This document shows, in pieces, positions 44,888 through 54,036 of a DNA stretch of 64,000 nucleotides (position 1 is the stretch's first letter; every line of letters starts with the position of its first letter). A program made the position numbers and the translations under genes. Origin of the DNA: an uncultured Clostridium sp. (GTDB lineage: Bacteria; Bacillota; Clostridia; Clostridiales; Clostridiaceae); NCBI GenBank assembly GCA_934746015.1, contig CAKVEW010000002.1, forward strand, positions 124,001 to 188,000, written 5' to 3'. Below the pieces are notes generated by a model. The model searched no databases. It saw nothing but the letters and a program-made list of their open reading frames with translations, and had not been told where the DNA came from.

Positions 44888-44911
44888 GGAGCTGTTTTCT
44901 TAGACAGCTCC
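44888..44911 (-). terminator. Hairpin overlapping the GDPD gene end
   Basis: GGAGCTGT (44888-44895) pairs with ACAGCTCC (44904-44911). The GDPD stop (44900-44902) lies in the loop. The T tract is weak on the minus strand. Confidence 0.55.
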
Positions 44912-45631
44912 ATTATTCTCTTCTAAAATTTCATTTAATAATTCTGGATAATCTGTAAAGGCCCCATCTACATTATTTTTAATTAACAATCTCATATGCA
45001 TTGGATTATTAACAGTAAATATGTTAACTTTTAAATTGTTTTCATGTGCTTCCTTTATTAATTCTTCTGATGCAACTATTAAACTTGGATGAATTGCATC
45101 TACTCCTAAATCTTTTGCATATTCAACAACATTTATTATAGGACTTTCATATAGAATTCCTGTTTTTATATTACTAATAGCTTTTACTTTTTTTATAGAT
45201 TCATGATTAAAGCTAGATATTATAATCTTGTCTTCTAGATTATAGGCTCTAATTAAATTAATGACATCTTCTTCTATTCCTTCATAATTAATAATATCTG
45301 TTTTTAATTCAATATTTAATAATATATCTATATCCTTAATTAACTCTAACACCTCTTCTAGTGTTGGAATGTGACATTCTTCATTATCTCTAAATAGTTT
45401 TTTTCTATTTTTAAATTTTTTTAGCTCTTCTAAGGTAAAATCTTTAATTAATCCTCTTCCAAGAAATGTACGCTGTACATCTTCATCATGTATTACAACT
45501 AACTTATTATCTTTACTTTTATGAACATCAATTTCTAACCCTTTTGCCCCTGATTTTATTCCTTCTTTTAAAGAAAGTATTGTATTTTCTGGGTAATCAG
45601 AGCTTGCACCCCTATGTGCAAAATTAATCAT
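44900..45631 (-). CDS. Glycerophosphodiester phosphodiesterase
   Basis: The 243-aa enzyme hydrolyses glycerophosphodiesters to glycerol-3-phosphate and an alcohol. It shows the catalytic AHRGASSDYPENT, the metal site LEIDVHKSKDNKLVVIHDE and FNHESIKKVK. There is no signal peptide, so it acts in the cytosol. It is 59 bases after the DUF2809-like gene, on the same strand. Confidence 0.92.
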   Translation of the reverse strand: MINFAHRGASSDYPENTILSLKEGIKSGAKGLEIDVHKSKDNKLVVIHDEDVQRTFLGRGLIKDFTLEELKKFKNRKKLFRDNEECHIPTLEEVLELIKDIDILLNIELKTDIINYEGIEEDVINLIRAYNLEDKIIISSFNHESIKKVKAISNIKTGILYESPIINVVEYAKDLGVDAIHPSLIVASEELIKEAHENNLKVNIFTVNNPMHMRLLIKNNVDGAFTDYPELLNEILEENNGAV

Positions 45632-45690
45632 ATTTATCTTCTCCCTTTATAGATATTAATTTTTTATATTCTTAAATAACTATAATATTA

Positions 45691-46125
45691 TTATAAACTG
45701 TACTTTTTCATTAATATAAGTTTATCTATTATTATGGCTATAACTATTCCAATGGTATAGCAAATTAAATCTGAAAATAAAAAGCCATGTCCTAATACTA
45801 ATGATCCTATTAAAGTACTTCTAACATTATTAATCCATTCCCCTTGATATAGTTGTGATATTTCTATTCCATAAGAAAATATTAAAGATATTATTGTAAT
45901 TCTTTTTGTTGTAAACTTATTAAATATAAAAGCTAATCCTAAGTAAACCATAGTTGCCCATAATGTATCACCTGCATATTTTCCTAAAAAAATAGGCAAA
46001 TAATAAATATATTTTCTGGAAGCTAAGCCTAAGCACATAATAAGTAAAGTTAAAAATAAATAAATCATTCTATTTCTATTAAAATTACTTTTTCTATCAT
46101 TAAATAATACTTTTAAATCTATCAT
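45691..46125 (-). CDS. DUF2809 membrane protein
   Basis: The 144-aa protein has four to five helices, SRKYIYYLPIFLGKYAGDTLWA and IEISQLYQGEWINNVRST, matching the DUF2809 family. Its function is unknown. Confidence 0.8.
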   Translation of the reverse strand: MIDLKVLFNDRKSNFNRNRMIYLFLTLLIMCLGLASRKYIYYLPIFLGKYAGDTLWATMVYLGLAFIFNKFTTKRITIISLIFSYGIEISQLYQGEWINNVRSTLIGSLVLGHGFLFSDLICYTIGIVIAIIIDKLILMKKYSL

Positions 46126-46242
46126 TTTATATTATCCTTTATTTATATAATATCTCTTATAAATATACTAACACAATTAAATTATATACCCTTTATTTAT
46201 TTTATAAATATAATGAATTTTATTATTATTCTATGAAAAAAA

Positions 46243-46258
46243 CACATCCTATGATGTG
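46243..46258 (-). terminator. Terminator after the first SOD gene
   Basis: CACATC (46243-46248) and GATGTG (46253-46258) enclose 4 bases, with a T run on the minus strand (TGTTTTTTTCAT). Confidence 0.7.
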
Positions 46259-46278
46259 CTTTTTCTTCTACTTTAGAT

Positions 46279-46896
46279 TTAAATATTATGACAATCTTCG
46301 TAAAGCCCTTGGACTTTTCCCCAATCTATAACATTCCATATATTCTCAACATAATCTGCTCTTAAATTTTTATATTTTAAATAATAAGCATGCTCCCATA
46401 CATCTATAGTCAAAATTGGAATTAAATCATCCATAACTGGTGAGTTTTGATTTACTCTTTTAACTATTGATAACTTTCCATCTTTATCTTTAACTAAAAA
46501 TCCATATCCTGATCCAAACTGTGATATAGCTGCATTAGATAATTCTTCTTTTAAATTATCTACACTACCAAAAGTATTATTTATTTCTTCTAGTAGTTTA
46601 CCTTCTGGTGACTTTTTAGGATTTGGAGATAGTATTGAAAAATATAAATTATGATTAGACACCCCTCCTCCATTATTAACAACTGCTGGTCTTATTTCTT
46701 CTGGTAAATCAGCAATATCTTTTATTAATTTATCTAAGTTTTTCCCTTTTGTATACTCTTCATATCCTTCTAGAGCCTTATTTAAATTTGTTTCATAAGT
46801 TTGAAGGTGTTTACTATAATGTGTTTTTACAGTTTCTTCATCTATATATGGCTCTAATGCATTAAAATCATAGGGTAATGTTATTTTATTATACAT
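46279..46896 (-). CDS. Superoxide dismutase, Mn-type, copy A
   Basis: The 205-aa enzyme converts superoxide to peroxide and oxygen. Metal ligands are visible: THYSKH (His), SNHNLY (His) and DVWEHAYY (Asp, His). The Gly in NNGGGVSNH and the Gln in NQNSPVM are the Mn-type residues. The KHH second-sphere motif is KHL here, unlike copy B. It lies 153 bases downstream of copy B but has its own leader with a 10-bp inverted repeat (46924-46955). Confidence 0.92.
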   Translation of the reverse strand: MYNKITLPYDFNALEPYIDEETVKTHYSKHLQTYETNLNKALEGYEEYTKGKNLDKLIKDIADLPEEIRPAVVNNGGGVSNHNLYFSILSPNPKKSPEGKLLEEINNTFGSVDNLKEELSNAAISQFGSGYGFLVKDKDGKLSIVKRVNQNSPVMDDLIPILTIDVWEHAYYLKYKNLRADYVENIWNVIDWGKVQGLYEDCHNI

Positions 46897-46923
46897 AAGT
46901 TTTTCTCCTTAATTTTAATTTAT

Positions 46924-46955
46924 CTACTAAATTATATATTTCATAAATTTAGTAG
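46924..46955. promoter_or_regulatory. Inverted repeat upstream of SOD copy A
   Basis: CTACTAAATT (46924-46933) and AATTTAGTAG (46946-46955) are perfectly complementary, 28 bases ahead of the SOD start. It is either an operator or a leader hairpin. Confidence 0.45.
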
Positions 46956-46997
46956 TTTATTTTAATTTATCCTTATATTGTGATTTTTATGCAAGAA

Positions 46998-47023
46998 AAA
47001 AGTGCACTGTTAAATGCACTTTT
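46998..47023 (-). terminator. Terminator between the two SOD genes
   Basis: AAAAGTGCA (46998-47006) pairs with TGCACTTTT (47015-47023), with a T-rich tail on the minus strand. It separates the two SOD transcripts. Confidence 0.75.
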
Positions 47024-47049
47024 TATTTTATAATATTTTTATTTTACTT

Positions 47050-47667
47050 CTATATGTTATATTCTGCGTTGTAAAGTTCTTCAACTTTTCCCCAACATAA
47101 TACATTCCATATATTCTTTACATAATCTGGTCTTAAATTCTTGTATTTTAAATAATATGCATGTTCCCATACATCAATACCTAGAATTGGTACTAATCCA
47201 TCCATATATGGTGAATCTTGATTTGATTTCTTAACTATTGATAATTTTCCATCCTTATCTTTAACTAAGAATGCAAATCCAGCTCCAAATAAAGTTACTG
47301 CTGCATTATTTAATTCTTCCTTTAATTTATCTACACTACCAAAAGTTTTATTAATTTCTTCTAATAACTTATCTTCTGGAGCCTTCTTTGCATTAGGAGA
47401 AAGAATTGAGAAATACAAGTTATGATTTGAAACTCCTCCACCATTATTAATAACTGCTGTTTTTATTCCTTCTGGTAATTCATTAACAGATTTTAATAAT
47501 TGTTCTAATGTTTTTCCTTTTGTATATTCCTCATTATTTTCTAATGCTTTATTTAAATTAGTCTCATAAGTTTTATGATGCTTTTCGTAGTGTGTTTTCA
47601 TAGTTTCTTCATCTATATAAGGTTCTAACGCCTTAAAATCATATGGTAATTCTATTCTATTATACAT
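47050..47667 (-). CDS. Superoxide dismutase, Mn-type, copy B
   Basis: The 205-aa enzyme is close to copy A over its full length. Ligand motifs are THYEKHH, SNHNLY and DVWEHAYY, with the Mn-type NNGGGVSNH and NQDSPYM. It has a possible Fur-type box upstream (47745-47763) and its own terminator. GGAGGGAACTTT precedes the ATG. The two genes are tandem duplicates that have diverged moderately. Confidence 0.93.
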   Translation of the reverse strand: MYNRIELPYDFKALEPYIDEETMKTHYEKHHKTYETNLNKALENNEEYTKGKTLEQLLKSVNELPEGIKTAVINNGGGVSNHNLYFSILSPNAKKAPEDKLLEEINKTFGSVDKLKEELNNAAVTLFGAGFAFLVKDKDGKLSIVKKSNQDSPYMDGLVPILGIDVWEHAYYLKYKNLRPDYVKNIWNVLCWGKVEELYNAEYNI

Positions 47668-47744
47668 AAAGTTCCCTCCCTTTTTTCTTTTATTATAGCA
47701 TATAAAATATACTTTTTCAATCTAATTTAGAATTATTTTCATTT

Positions 47745-47763
47745 AATATTAATTATCATTTTC
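47745..47763 (-). promoter_or_regulatory. Possible Fur/Mur-like box upstream of SOD copy B
   Basis: The minus strand reads GAAAATGATAATTAATATT, matching 15 of 19 positions of the Fur consensus. It lies 78-96 bases before the SOD start. Chance matches are frequent in AT-rich DNA. Confidence 0.35.
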
Positions 47764-47851
47764 ATTTAAATGCTAATATATCAATTTAATTTCTATCCTT
47801 CTTCCTTTTGCATAGAATAATTTACTTTATTAGTATTAGTAAACTTATATT

Positions 47852-49336
47852 TCATTCTATTTTTATTTGCCCCATCATACCTTCTTCTTCATGCTCTAAT
47901 ATATGGCAATGGTACATGTAGCTTCCTATATTATTAAATTTCACAATTATCTTTACTTCTTCATTAGGGTTAATAAACACAGTATCTTTCCATCCCATTT
48001 CTTCTAGCTTAGGCTCTTTCCCATTCCTTGTTAATACCTGATTAGGCTCTTTCCCATTCCTTGTTAATACCTGAAATTGTATTCCATGTATATGGAATGG
48101 ATGACCCATAGAATGCATCATAGTAGCTGGATTAGTAACTGTCCACATTTCAGTTTCTCCATATTTACCTACTTCATTTATTGTATTCATATTAAACTCT
48201 TCACCATTTATTGATACCATATGTCCCATTCCTCTAAGCTCAAACTTTCTTTCTTTTGTTGCACTATCACTTATCATTCTATTTATACTAGTTAAGCTAA
48301 TAGGAACTTCTGTTTTATCTTCTACTTTTTCATTAATGTTAAATGTCATAATACTCTTATTATTATTTCTTAATTCTATTTTGGTTCCAACTTTATAATT
48401 TGAGAAATCAGCTATAATTTCTGCTCTTTCACCTGGTGATAAAAAAATATTATTTAGTTTAACTGGAGTTTCTAAAAATCCTCCATCTGAAGCAATTTGA
48501 TAAAATTCATCATTATTGCTTAATTTTAGATGAAAATTACTTGCATTAGCTCCATTTACTATTCTAAGTCTTACTTTTTCAGTTTTAACATCTAAATATG
48601 GACTAATTGAGCCATTAATAAGTATTGTATCACCCACTGCACCATCCATCATATTTGTATGGTATATAAAGCCTCCTGATTTATTAAAACTCCTATCCTG
48701 AATAATTAGTGGTATATCGTTCACCCCATATTCCTTAGGAATATTTAAACTATTAGATACTTCATCATCAATATAGAATAACCCTGCTAACCCTTTATAA
48801 ACTTGAGTTGCTGTACTTCCAATAAAATGTGGATGATACCATAATGTTGCTGCTGGTTGATTTATAGTAAAGCTTGGTTCCCAAGTACTTCCTGGTTGTA
48901 TTCCTTGGTTCGGTCCTCCATCATTTTCCCCATCTACTTCTAACCCATGCCAATGAAGAGTTGTTGCTTCATCTAATTTATTTTTAACATGTATACTTAC
49001 CTTTTCTCCTCTATGCACTCTTATTACTGGTCCTAAAAAGCTACCATTATATCCCATAGTATCTGTTTCTTTATTATCACTAAAAGAAGTTTTCCCTTCT
49101 TGAGGCTCTAAGGTAAAATTAGCAATATTTTCATCTGGATTTTTATCTTCTAAAAGTTCTGGTATAGGTAACTCATTCTTACTACCATCTATATAATTAT
49201 TATCATCTATATCCTTATTTTCAATTACATCAGTATATTTTCGTAAATATTCTTTAATGGGGTTTAAAAATAAAGCATATATTAATACTATTGAAATAAC
49301 ACCTATCATTATATATTTACTATTTTTATTCTTCAT
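47852..49336 (-). CDS. Multicopper oxidase, membrane anchored
   Basis: The 494-aa oxidase has one N-terminal anchor helix (about 9-26). Copper ligand motifs are HWHGLEVDG (about 127), WYHPHF (about 166), HPFHIHGIQF (about 413) and HCHILEHEEEGMMG (about 480, type 1 Cys with axial Met). It probably oxidises Cu(I) or metal ions outside the membrane, as CueO-like enzymes do. A precise tandem duplication of 11 residues (QVLTRNGKEPN/K) lies at about 420-441. It diverges from the copper-handling fusion at 49528. Confidence 0.9.
   Translation of the reverse strand: MKNKNSKYIMIGVISIVLIYALFLNPIKEYLRKYTDVIENKDIDDNNYIDGSKNELPIPELLEDKNPDENIANFTLEPQEGKTSFSDNKETDTMGYNGSFLGPVIRVHRGEKVSIHVKNKLDEATTLHWHGLEVDGENDGGPNQGIQPGSTWEPSFTINQPAATLWYHPHFIGSTATQVYKGLAGLFYIDDEVSNSLNIPKEYGVNDIPLIIQDRSFNKSGGFIYHTNMMDGAVGDTILINGSISPYLDVKTEKVRLRIVNGANASNFHLKLSNNDEFYQIASDGGFLETPVKLNNIFLSPGERAEIIADFSNYKVGTKIELRNNNKSIMTFNINEKVEDKTEVPISLTSINRMISDSATKERKFELRGMGHMVSINGEEFNMNTINEVGKYGETEMWTVTNPATMMHSMGHPFHIHGIQFQVLTRNGKEPNQVLTRNGKEPKLEEMGWKDTVFINPNEEVKIIVKFNNIGSYMYHCHILEHEEEGMMGQIKIE
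48009..48074. repeat. Exact 33-bp tandem duplication inside the oxidase gene
   Basis: Two adjacent identical 33-bp copies (48009-48041 and 48042-48074) add 11 in-frame residues just after the HIHG copper motif. Perfect identity points to a recent event. Confidence 0.95.
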
Positions 49337-49400
49337 TTTATCCTCCTAGTAATATTAATTATTATTTAATATATACTTTAAGTTATTTTTATGTAGAATG

Positions 49401-49472
49401 TATGAAGATTTATATATTATTAACATAATCATCCCTTAATTTTTTATTTTTTAAGTAATAATTATCTTCATA
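49401..49472. promoter_or_regulatory. Paired TATGAAGAT motifs between divergent copper genes
   Basis: TATGAAGATT on the + strand (49401-49410) and its complement ATCTTCATA (49464-49472) lie in the intergenic region shared by the oxidase and the fusion gene. The same 10-mer occurs before the response regulator gene (53498-53507). It is a candidate binding site for that regulator. Confidence 0.45.
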
Positions 49473-49527
49473 AAAACAACATAATTATTTTATATACTTT
49501 TTTTAATTAGTAATTAGGAGGATATCT

Positions 49528-51294
49528 ATGGCTATTAAAAGAGAAAAAATTAAGGTTTATGAAATGACTTGTCCATCTTGTGAAAAAAGAATTGAAAATT
49601 CTACAAAAAAAATTAATGGTGTAATAAGTGCCAAAGCAAACTATGCTAAAGAAGTACTCGAAATTGAATATGATACTACTTTATGTAATCTAGATGAAAT
49701 TAAAAAGGCTATAAATAAATCTGGCTACCCTACTGAAGCTTCTAGTAATTTGGGATTTATAGGTATGCTTGCAATAATATTTATTATATTATTCCTTGGG
49801 TTAAGAACTAGTGGTTTTGATATGGAGTCAAAGCTTAGTACTGCTTCATATGCTTTTCTTTTTATAGTTGGTATATTTACATCTATTCACTGTGTAGGAA
49901 TGTGTGGAGGTATAATGATATCTCAAAGTTTATCTTTTGCTAAAGAAAGTAAATCTAAACTTGACTCTATAATTCCTTCTATATTATACAATGTTGGTAG
50001 AGTTATCTCTTATACTATTTTAGGTGGCATAATTGGTGGTATAGGTTCTATATTTTCATTATCAATTACAATAAAAGCATTTATTCAAATATTTGCAGGG
50101 ATATTCATGGTTATAATGGGTTTAAACATATCAGGCTTTAAATTTTTTAGAACCTTTAGCATAAAAATTCCTAATTTTTTATCTAAGTATAAAAGAAAAT
50201 TTAGTTCTCCATTTATTATAGGAATTTTAAATGGATTTATGCCTTGCGGACCACTTCAAACCATGCAGCTTTTCGCTCTTGGTACTGGAAGTGCATTAAA
50301 AGGTTCTTTATCAATGTTCATATTTGCTTTAGGTACTGTTCCACTAATGCTTACTTTTGGTGCAATTTCAGGTTTCTTAAGTAAAGGATACACAAAAAAG
50401 CTTCTTAAGTTTAGCGGAGTTCTTATTATAGTTTTAGGAGTAATAATGGGTAATAGAGGCTTAGCTCTTTCTGGAATAAATATAAATCCATTTGGATTCA
50501 TGATGAAGGGTTCTTTTTCATCAAATTCTAGTACTAATTCTTCTAAAGCGGTTATAGAAGATGGTGTTCAAATTATAAATATGACTGCTAATAATAATGG
50601 TTACAGCCCTAATGCATTTTATGTGCAAAAAGGTATCCCTGTTAAATGGGTAATTAATGGTGATAGCCTTAACTATTGTAATAATTCAATAGTAGCTAAC
50701 TCATTAAATATTCAGCAAAAACTTAAAAGTGGAGAAAATATTATAGAGTTTACACCTAATGATAAAGATATAAATTTCAGTTGCTGGATGGGAATGATTA
50801 GAGGGGTAATTAAAGTTGTTGATGACTTAGATTCAGTAGATACATCTAAATATGATCCATCACTTCCTAGTGCAAGTAATGGTCCTAGCTGTTGTGCTGT
50901 TCCTTTAAATGACTCTCCTGCTTATCCTGAAACCTTAATCACAACTTCTAAAGTAACTAAAGAATTTCAAACAGGTATTATAAATGGTGTAGATAATGAA
51001 TTCAAACCATTAATATTAGTTTCAAAAAATAACCTAAAATTCAATCTTACTATAGACTTCACTAATTATAATAACTATGATGGAGAATTTACAATTACCA
51101 ATGTTAAAGATGGGAGTGCAGTAAAATCATTTACTGGCCAAAAATCCATCTTTGAAATTGAATTAAACTTCAATTCTACTGGTGGATACGCAATAACTAA
51201 AAATAATGAAGTTCTTGGTATAATAGAAGCAGTTGATGATATGGATAATATTAATTTTGATGGAATTCTAAATAAATATATTCGTTTTAATTAG
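49528..51294 (+). CDS. HMA - SafE/TauE - cupredoxin fusion, copper handling
   Basis: The 588-aa protein has an N-terminal HMA copper-binding domain (EMTCPSCEKRIE, residues ~12-23), a membrane helix, and a SafE-like sulfite-exporter/urease-accessory type membrane domain (about 100-330, SIHCVGMCGG and NGFMPCGPLQTMQLFALG). A cupredoxin domain follows (about 345-435, NGYSPNAFYVQKG and FSCWMGMIRG). The last ~150 residues are another beta-rich domain starting SCCAVPL. This fusion is known in Firmicutes and probably moves or delivers copper. It is divergent to the multicopper oxidase. Confidence 0.87.
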   Translation: MAIKREKIKVYEMTCPSCEKRIENSTKKINGVISAKANYAKEVLEIEYDTTLCNLDEIKKAINKSGYPTEASSNLGFIGMLAIIFIILFLGLRTSGFDMESKLSTASYAFLFIVGIFTSIHCVGMCGGIMISQSLSFAKESKSKLDSIIPSILYNVGRVISYTILGGIIGGIGSIFSLSITIKAFIQIFAGIFMVIMGLNISGFKFFRTFSIKIPNFLSKYKRKFSSPFIIGILNGFMPCGPLQTMQLFALGTGSALKGSLSMFIFALGTVPLMLTFGAISGFLSKGYTKKLLKFSGVLIIVLGVIMGNRGLALSGININPFGFMMKGSFSSNSSTNSSKAVIEDGVQIINMTANNNGYSPNAFYVQKGIPVKWVINGDSLNYCNNSIVANSLNIQQKLKSGENIIEFTPNDKDINFSCWMGMIRGVIKVVDDLDSVDTSKYDPSLPSASNGPSCCAVPLNDSPAYPETLITTSKVTKEFQTGIINGVDNEFKPLILVSKNNLKFNLTIDFTNYNNYDGEFTITNVKDGSAVKSFTGQKSIFEIELNFNSTGGYAITKNNEVLGIIEAVDDMDNINFDGILNKYIRFN

Positions 51295-51339
51295 ATGCTT
51301 TTAGTTAAATAAATAGATAATTTTTATATATTAAAATTT

Positions 51340-51366
51340 AAGGGGTTGTCTTTTGGTCAACCCCTT
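51340..51366. terminator. Bidirectional terminator
   Basis: AAGGGGTTG (51340-51348) pairs with CAACCCCTT (51358-51366) between the convergent fusion and histidine kinase genes. Confidence 0.8.
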
Positions 51367-51368
51367 AT

Positions 51369-52742
51369 TCACATATTTACACTATCAAAAATAATCTTAA
51401 TTATTGTACCTTTACCCTCACTAGACTTCACTTCTACATTAGCATAATGTAAACTTAATATTCTCTCTACAATTGTTAAACCTATACCATTACCTTCTAT
51501 TTTTTGACGACTCTTATCACCTCTATATAATCTTTCAAATATAAATGGTAAGTCTTCTTCCCTTATTCCTATTCCTGTATCTAAAACTTCTACTAAAACT
51601 TTATTATCTTTTTTATATAAATTAATTCTTACACTTCCACCACTATCAGTAAACTTAATTGAATTAGTTAATAAATTTATAAATACTTGTCTTAATTTAT
51701 CTTTGTCGCCATGAATAATGTAAGTTTTATTTTTTTCTATGTTATAATCAAGATCAATATTTTTACTCTGAGCTTCTAAATAAAAGTCTTCCACTATCTC
51801 AATAATAAATTCATCTAATAAAATTTCTTTAAGGTCTAAATTTATACTTTCATCTTCAAATTCTTTCAATACATCTAAGTTATTTAATAATTTTCCAAAC
51901 CTTATTACTTCCTCATTTAAGGAAGATAATTTTTGATTAGATACTGGAAAAATCCCATCTATCATTGCTTCTAGATTATTTTGCAAAACATTAAGTGGCG
52001 TTCTTATTTCATGTGATATATCTGATACTAGTCTCTTTCTTAGCATATCCTGATTTTTAAGCTTCTCACCTAATATATTTATACTTTCCCTTAGTTCTTC
52101 AATTTCTTCAATATTACTTTTTGTATTAGACTGTGCATCGAAGTCTCCTCTTGAAAGTCTTTTTGATATATTTGCTACCTTTTTTATAGGAATTGATAAT
52201 TGCTTTGAAATATATAAACTAATTATAATTATAATTAATAAGGTTCCTACTCCACTTAATAATATACTTTTATTTATAGATGATTTAAATTCTAAATCCT
52301 CTTCTGTCAATAATACAGAAGAATATTGGCCAACTTCTACATTTCCAATCACTTCACCATCTACTACTATATCAAAATTTTTAGTAACATATACTCCACT
52401 ATCTTCTATATTCATACTATTAAAGTGATTAGTATCTCTTATATCAGATGGATTCATTCCCCAAACTATATTTCCCTTATCATCCCTTAAAGTTAAGCAA
52501 TAGTTGCTCATATATGCTTCATGCATTATCCCAACTGCAGAACTTTCAGTCCATTTTTTATCTCTTTTATAAACTTCTTCAAAGTATGAAACTATTCTCT
52601 CATTTCTTTTATCTTGAATATCTATCATATACTTATTGAATTTACTATTAATAGTAATATTAACAAACAATATAATTAATATAATTGCTGAAATGGATGA
52701 TACTAAGAATGATATACTTAATTTTTTCCTTATACTCTGCAT
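51369..52742 (-). CDS. Sensor histidine kinase
   Basis: The 457-aa kinase has two membrane helices (about 9-29 and 165-185) around an extracellular sensor. A HAMP domain follows (KQLSIPIKKVANISKRLSRG), then the H box DISHEIRTPLN (His near 245), N box RQVFINLLTNSIKF, G1 DTGIGIREEDLPFIFERLYRG and G2 GNGIGLTIV. It starts directly at the regulator stop (TAG ATG), so translation is coupled. The location next to the copper module suggests a metal or envelope signal; inferred. Confidence 0.93.
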   Translation of the reverse strand: MQSIRKKLSISFLVSSISAIILIILFVNITINSKFNKYMIDIQDKRNERIVSYFEEVYKRDKKWTESSAVGIMHEAYMSNYCLTLRDDKGNIVWGMNPSDIRDTNHFNSMNIEDSGVYVTKNFDIVVDGEVIGNVEVGQYSSVLLTEEDLEFKSSINKSILLSGVGTLLIIIIISLYISKQLSIPIKKVANISKRLSRGDFDAQSNTKSNIEEIEELRESINILGEKLKNQDMLRKRLVSDISHEIRTPLNVLQNNLEAMIDGIFPVSNQKLSSLNEEVIRFGKLLNNLDVLKEFEDESINLDLKEILLDEFIIEIVEDFYLEAQSKNIDLDYNIEKNKTYIIHGDKDKLRQVFINLLTNSIKFTDSGGSVRINLYKKDNKVLVEVLDTGIGIREEDLPFIFERLYRGDKSRQKIEGNGIGLTIVERILSLHYANVEVKSSEGKGTIIKIIFDSVNM

Positions 52743-53426
52743 CTATATATCACCACCAAATTTATAACCGACTTTTGTGACTGTTATTATATATTTGGGG
52801 CTTTTAGTATCCTCTTCTATTTTCTTTCTTATATTTTTTATATGTACATCAATGGTTCTATCATATCCGTCAAAATCAATGCCAAAAACATTTTCAATTA
52901 ATTGTTCTCTAGATAAAACCTTTCCTTTATTAATTAACAAAGTATATAAAATATCAAATTCACTTTGTGTAAATGATATTTCCTTTCCTTTAAATTCTAC
53001 AATTCTCTTATCATAATCTATTTTTAACATTCCATCATTAAAAATATCACTTGTTTTATTAGTTATACTTATCCTTCTAAATAATGCATTTACCCTTGCT
53101 GTAAGTTCTCTTGGACTAAATGGCTTAACTAGATATTCATCAGCTCCCATATTTAATCCAATAATTCTATCATTTAAACTAGCTTTTGATGTTAGCATAA
53201 ATATATGTACATTAGAAGTTCTTCTTATAATTTTACATATCTCTTCTCCATCTATATCTGGTAACATTAAATCTAATATAACAAGCTGAAAATCTAATTT
53301 CTTAAAAACTTCTAATCCTTTCATTCCAGAATTACATACCATTACATTATATTTATCTTTTTCTAAATATGCTTTTATTACATTAGCTACACTTTTCTCA
53401 TCTTCTATTATTAATATGTTGTTCAT
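52743..53426 (-). CDS. OmpR-family response regulator
   Basis: The 227-aa regulator has a receiver domain (LIIEDEKSVANVI; phospho-acceptor in LVILDLMLPDIDG; Lys in VKPFSPREL) and a winged-helix DNA-binding domain with FTQSEFDILYTLLINKGKVL and GYDRTIDVHIKNIRKKI. It partners the kinase that follows. GAGGGTGATTTAAC precedes the ATG. The TATGAAGATT motif lies ~72 bases upstream, suggesting autoregulation. Confidence 0.93.
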   Translation of the reverse strand: MNNILIIEDEKSVANVIKAYLEKDKYNVMVCNSGMKGLEVFKKLDFQLVILDLMLPDIDGEEICKIIRRTSNVHIFMLTSKASLNDRIIGLNMGADEYLVKPFSPRELTARVNALFRRISITNKTSDIFNDGMLKIDYDKRIVEFKGKEISFTQSEFDILYTLLINKGKVLSREQLIENVFGIDFDGYDRTIDVHIKNIRKKIEEDTKSPKYIITVTKVGYKFGGDI

Positions 53427-53497
53427 GTTAAATCACCCTCTTTTAATATAGTAATATTTCTAATACTATACACTTTATCAAATTCTTTTGAAGGTAT

Positions 53498-53507
53498 TAT
53501 GAAGATT
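53498..53507 (+). promoter_or_regulatory. TATGAAGATT motif upstream of the response regulator
   Basis: The identical 10-mer occurs in the oxidase/fusion intergenic region (49401-49410), with its complement at 49464-49472. It is a candidate regulator site. Confidence 0.4.
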
Positions 53508-53553
53508 TAATATATTTTAATTCGTATAAAATTATAAATATTTATCTCCTTTT

Positions 53554-53943
53554 TTAATTAATTTGGTGACCACAATAAGGACAATATTTATATTTAGAAT
53601 CAATTACTTTACCACAGTTCTTACAAACATTATTTATATTATAATCATATCCATAAGCATTATTAACTTCATTTAAATCCCAATATGTTAATTCAATATT
53701 TTCTCCTCTTTCTATCATCTTTCCTTTTTCCTTAGAGATAGAAAATATCTTATTACAGCTTTCACATTTAACATAATATTTTTCATTCCATTTAAAAATA
53801 GGTATAAAAAAGAAATGGAAAAATTCATACTGCTTTATAACTCTTCCCATTGTTAATCTATTGCAACCCTTACATGTAAAATTATTTATTATTTTAATTT
53901 CTTTTTCTTTATTTTCTATACCAAAGATCCCTATAAAAAACAT
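53554..53943 (-). CDS. Zinc-ribbon protein
   Basis: The 129-aa protein has two putative zinc-binding regions. The N-terminal one has CKGC and CESC spaced by a hydrophobic stretch (FFHFFFIPIFKWNEKYYVKC), and the C-terminal one has CKNCG and CPYCG. Similar proteins are common in Firmicutes and uncharacterised. AAGGAGAATA precedes the ATG. Confidence 0.8.
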   Translation of the reverse strand: MFFIGIFGIENKEKEIKIINNFTCKGCNRLTMGRVIKQYEFFHFFFIPIFKWNEKYYVKCESCNKIFSISKEKGKMIERGENIELTYWDLNEVNNAYGYDYNINNVCKNCGKVIDSKYKYCPYCGHQIN

Positions 53944-54000
53944 ATTATTCTCCTTACTTGAATTTCTAATATATTTTTATTGTATCATTTTTAAAATAAA

Positions 54001-54035
54001 TAAGAAGCTAGAATAAATATTAATTCTAACTTCTT
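54001..54035 (-). terminator. Hairpin after the 32-aa ORF
   Basis: TAAGAAGCTAGAAT (54001-54014) pairs with ATTCTAACTTCTTA (54022-54035) with one mismatch. On the minus strand TTTATTTTAAA follows. It lies 1 base after the small ORF stop. Confidence 0.65.
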
Positions 54036-54036
54036 A

